DNA of 7,084 nt, taken from Parcubacteria group bacterium Athens0416_74 (GTDB lineage: Bacteria; Patescibacteriota; Minisyncoccia; Phycocordibacterales; UBA2100). Location: assembly GCA_007375785.1 (NCBI GenBank), contig VMEY01000039.1:1-7084 (forward strand), read 5' to 3'. Under the pieces are notes generated by a model, which did no database searches, was not told the origin of the DNA, and saw nothing but the letters and a program-made list of their open reading frames with translations. Positions 6,507-7,084 of this stretch are shown here, one piece after another. Position 1 is the first letter of the stretch; the number at the start of each line of letters is the position of its first letter. The translations under genes and the position numbers were made by a program.

Positions 6507-6523
6507 ATCTCGGCAGCCGAGAT
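6507..6523. promoter_or_regulatory. 17-base near-perfect palindrome with TCTCGGC core
   Basis: ATCTCGGCAGCCGAGAT: 8-base arms around a single central A, about 250 bases upstream of gatB. A TATATA sequence, a possible -10 on the minus strand, lies just downstream at 6496-6501, but no good -35 is visible. The arm matches the dyad at 4904-4927, so the two may be sites for one factor. Confidence 0.4.
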
Positions 6524-6670
6524 TACCATGCAGGCGTAGCTACATCTTGGGAACCGGGCATCGGTGCGACGCTCACAGTCGCTCAATATTAATTACATTC
6601 CTAAACGCGCGTCGAAAATGAATTGTCCTGACGCACGAATGGTCGCTAGTGTGCCATCTCATGAGTTGTA

Positions 6671-6686
6671 AGGCTCACGGGAGCCT
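6671..6686. other. Small hairpin downstream of secA
   Basis: AGGCTC (6671-6676) and GAGCCT (6681-6686) form a 6-base GC-rich stem with a 4-base loop, about 60 bases past the secA stop. The T-run on the minus strand comes before the stem, not after it, so it is a poor intrinsic terminator for secA. It might act as a 3' end stabiliser. Confidence 0.35.
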
Positions 6687-6746
6687 AAAAATATACACGA
6701 CAATCTAAGTACTCTGTAAAGGGCTGCTGAGTGAGGAATTCTTGCC

Positions 6747-7084
6747 TTACCCGACGATGCGCCAACCCTCAGAAAGAAGCTGCTCTGCTTTTTTGTATTT
6801 CATTTCTTTCGTCTCTGCGCCATTCGATATGATGACTTTATCGTTGCGGCCATATTCTTTTTTTATCAGAGTGTCTGACGATGCCGTGATGGATGCGACA
6901 GCTTTTGTTACAGAGCGCTGCTGAGGCGAAGATATTTGAGCGCTCGGCGTGCTCACAATATTCGGAATGAGAGAGCGAACGTGCGATGCGTATGTTTCCT
7001 CCATTGTTTGGAATAATTTCAGTCCCTCTTTTTTGTATTCGACAAGCGGGTCGCGTTGACCATACGCGGCGCTGGCCGCGAGGG
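6747..7084 (-). CDS. secA: Preprotein translocase ATPase SecA, C-terminal fragment (rest off window)
   Basis: SecA is the cytoplasmic motor that drives proteins through SecYEG. The frame is open from the right edge and ends with TAA at 6747. It begins LAASAAYGQRDPLVEYKKEG, the hallmark of the SecA helical scaffold/wing end (family consensus AY.Q.DPL.EYK.EG), followed by LKLFQTMEETYASHV. A Ser/Thr/Gln-rich linker follows. The final ~38 residues contain YGRND and KYKKAEQLLSEGW. The usual bacterial SecA tail binds zinc through cysteines in GRNDPCPCGSGKKYK; here GRND and a KYKK stretch remain but there is no cysteine at all. The gene lies upstream of gatB on the same strand, with a long gap. The export role fits with the membrane and surface proteins further along, but the window shows no functional link. 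Confidence 0.88.
   Translation of the reverse strand, partial: LAASAAYGQRDPLVEYKKEGLKLFQTMEETYASHVRSLIPNIVSTPSAQISSPQQRSVTKAVASITASSDTLIKKEYGRNDKVIISNGAETKEMKYKKAEQLLSEGWRIVG

Larger units (their letters stand above)
6309..6746. other. secA-gatB intergenic stretch, no convincing gene
   Basis: About 440 bases. The only open frame of note (6377-6586, minus, 69 codons) resembles no known family and overlaps palindromes, so it is not called. The stretch holds the CTCGGC palindrome cluster at 6464-6523, GCGAC/GTCGC arms at 6566-6582, a hairpin at 6671-6686 and an AT-rich patch near 6585-6600. No tRNA T-arm, tmRNA end or RNase P core sequence was recognised. A small RNA cannot be excluded. Confidence 0.5.

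Noticed and set aside
6377..6586. 69-codon minus-strand frame between secA and gatB
   Set aside because: It has no recognisable motif, unusual composition (His, Cys and Arg-rich), overlaps several palindromes and has no convincing start signal.

Overview
The window looks like a piece of a Candidatus Patescibacteria (CPR) genome, most likely from the Parcubacteria group. The reasons are a very large Ser/Thr/Gly-rich surface protein with tail-fibre-like 'GIGT-S-P' and 'FLPPRMTTAQ' modules, excisionase/MerR-like HTH domains fused to membrane anchors, and a SecA tail without the usual zinc-binding cysteines. This placement is by recognition only, since no search could be run. All four genes are on the minus strand, so the reading order is from the right edge to the left edge: secA (3' end only), gatB (broken), a membrane-anchored double-HTH protein, and a giant fibre-like protein that runs off the left edge.

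Right part (6258-7084): the last 112 codons of secA, then about 490 bases without a convincing gene. This gap holds a small hairpin, a cluster of CTCGGC-type palindromes and a plausible gatB promoter. Middle (4958-6257): gatB, subunit B of the Asp/Glu-tRNA amidotransferase. Both ends of the protein are easy to recognise, but about 45-50 codons of the conserved N-terminal half are missing and the two halves are in different frames. It is either a real deletion pseudogene or an assembly or sequencing error.

Left part (1-4957): this is the most interesting region. The 313-aa protein at 3938-4879 has two tandem HTH domains, a basic linker, one transmembrane helix and a short outer tail. It ends at a clear intrinsic terminator. 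The next gene starts at 3523 and is open without a stop to base 1 (at least 1174 codons). It has the same plan with one HTH domain, a linker carrying the same HS[I/V]PIR motif, one transmembrane helix, a short coiled-coil-like stretch and then about 785 residues of repetitive Ser/Thr/Gly/Ala-rich sequence predicted to lie outside the cell. The pair looks like related transmembrane proteins with a DNA-binding-like domain inside and either a short tail or a giant fibre outside. Both promoters are surrounded by perfect inverted repeats, which would suit control by such HTH proteins. That regulatory link is inferred.

The long plus-strand open frames opposite the giant gene are shadows of its biased Thr/Ser/Gly/Ala codons. 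No tRNA, rRNA, CRISPR array or transposase was seen.
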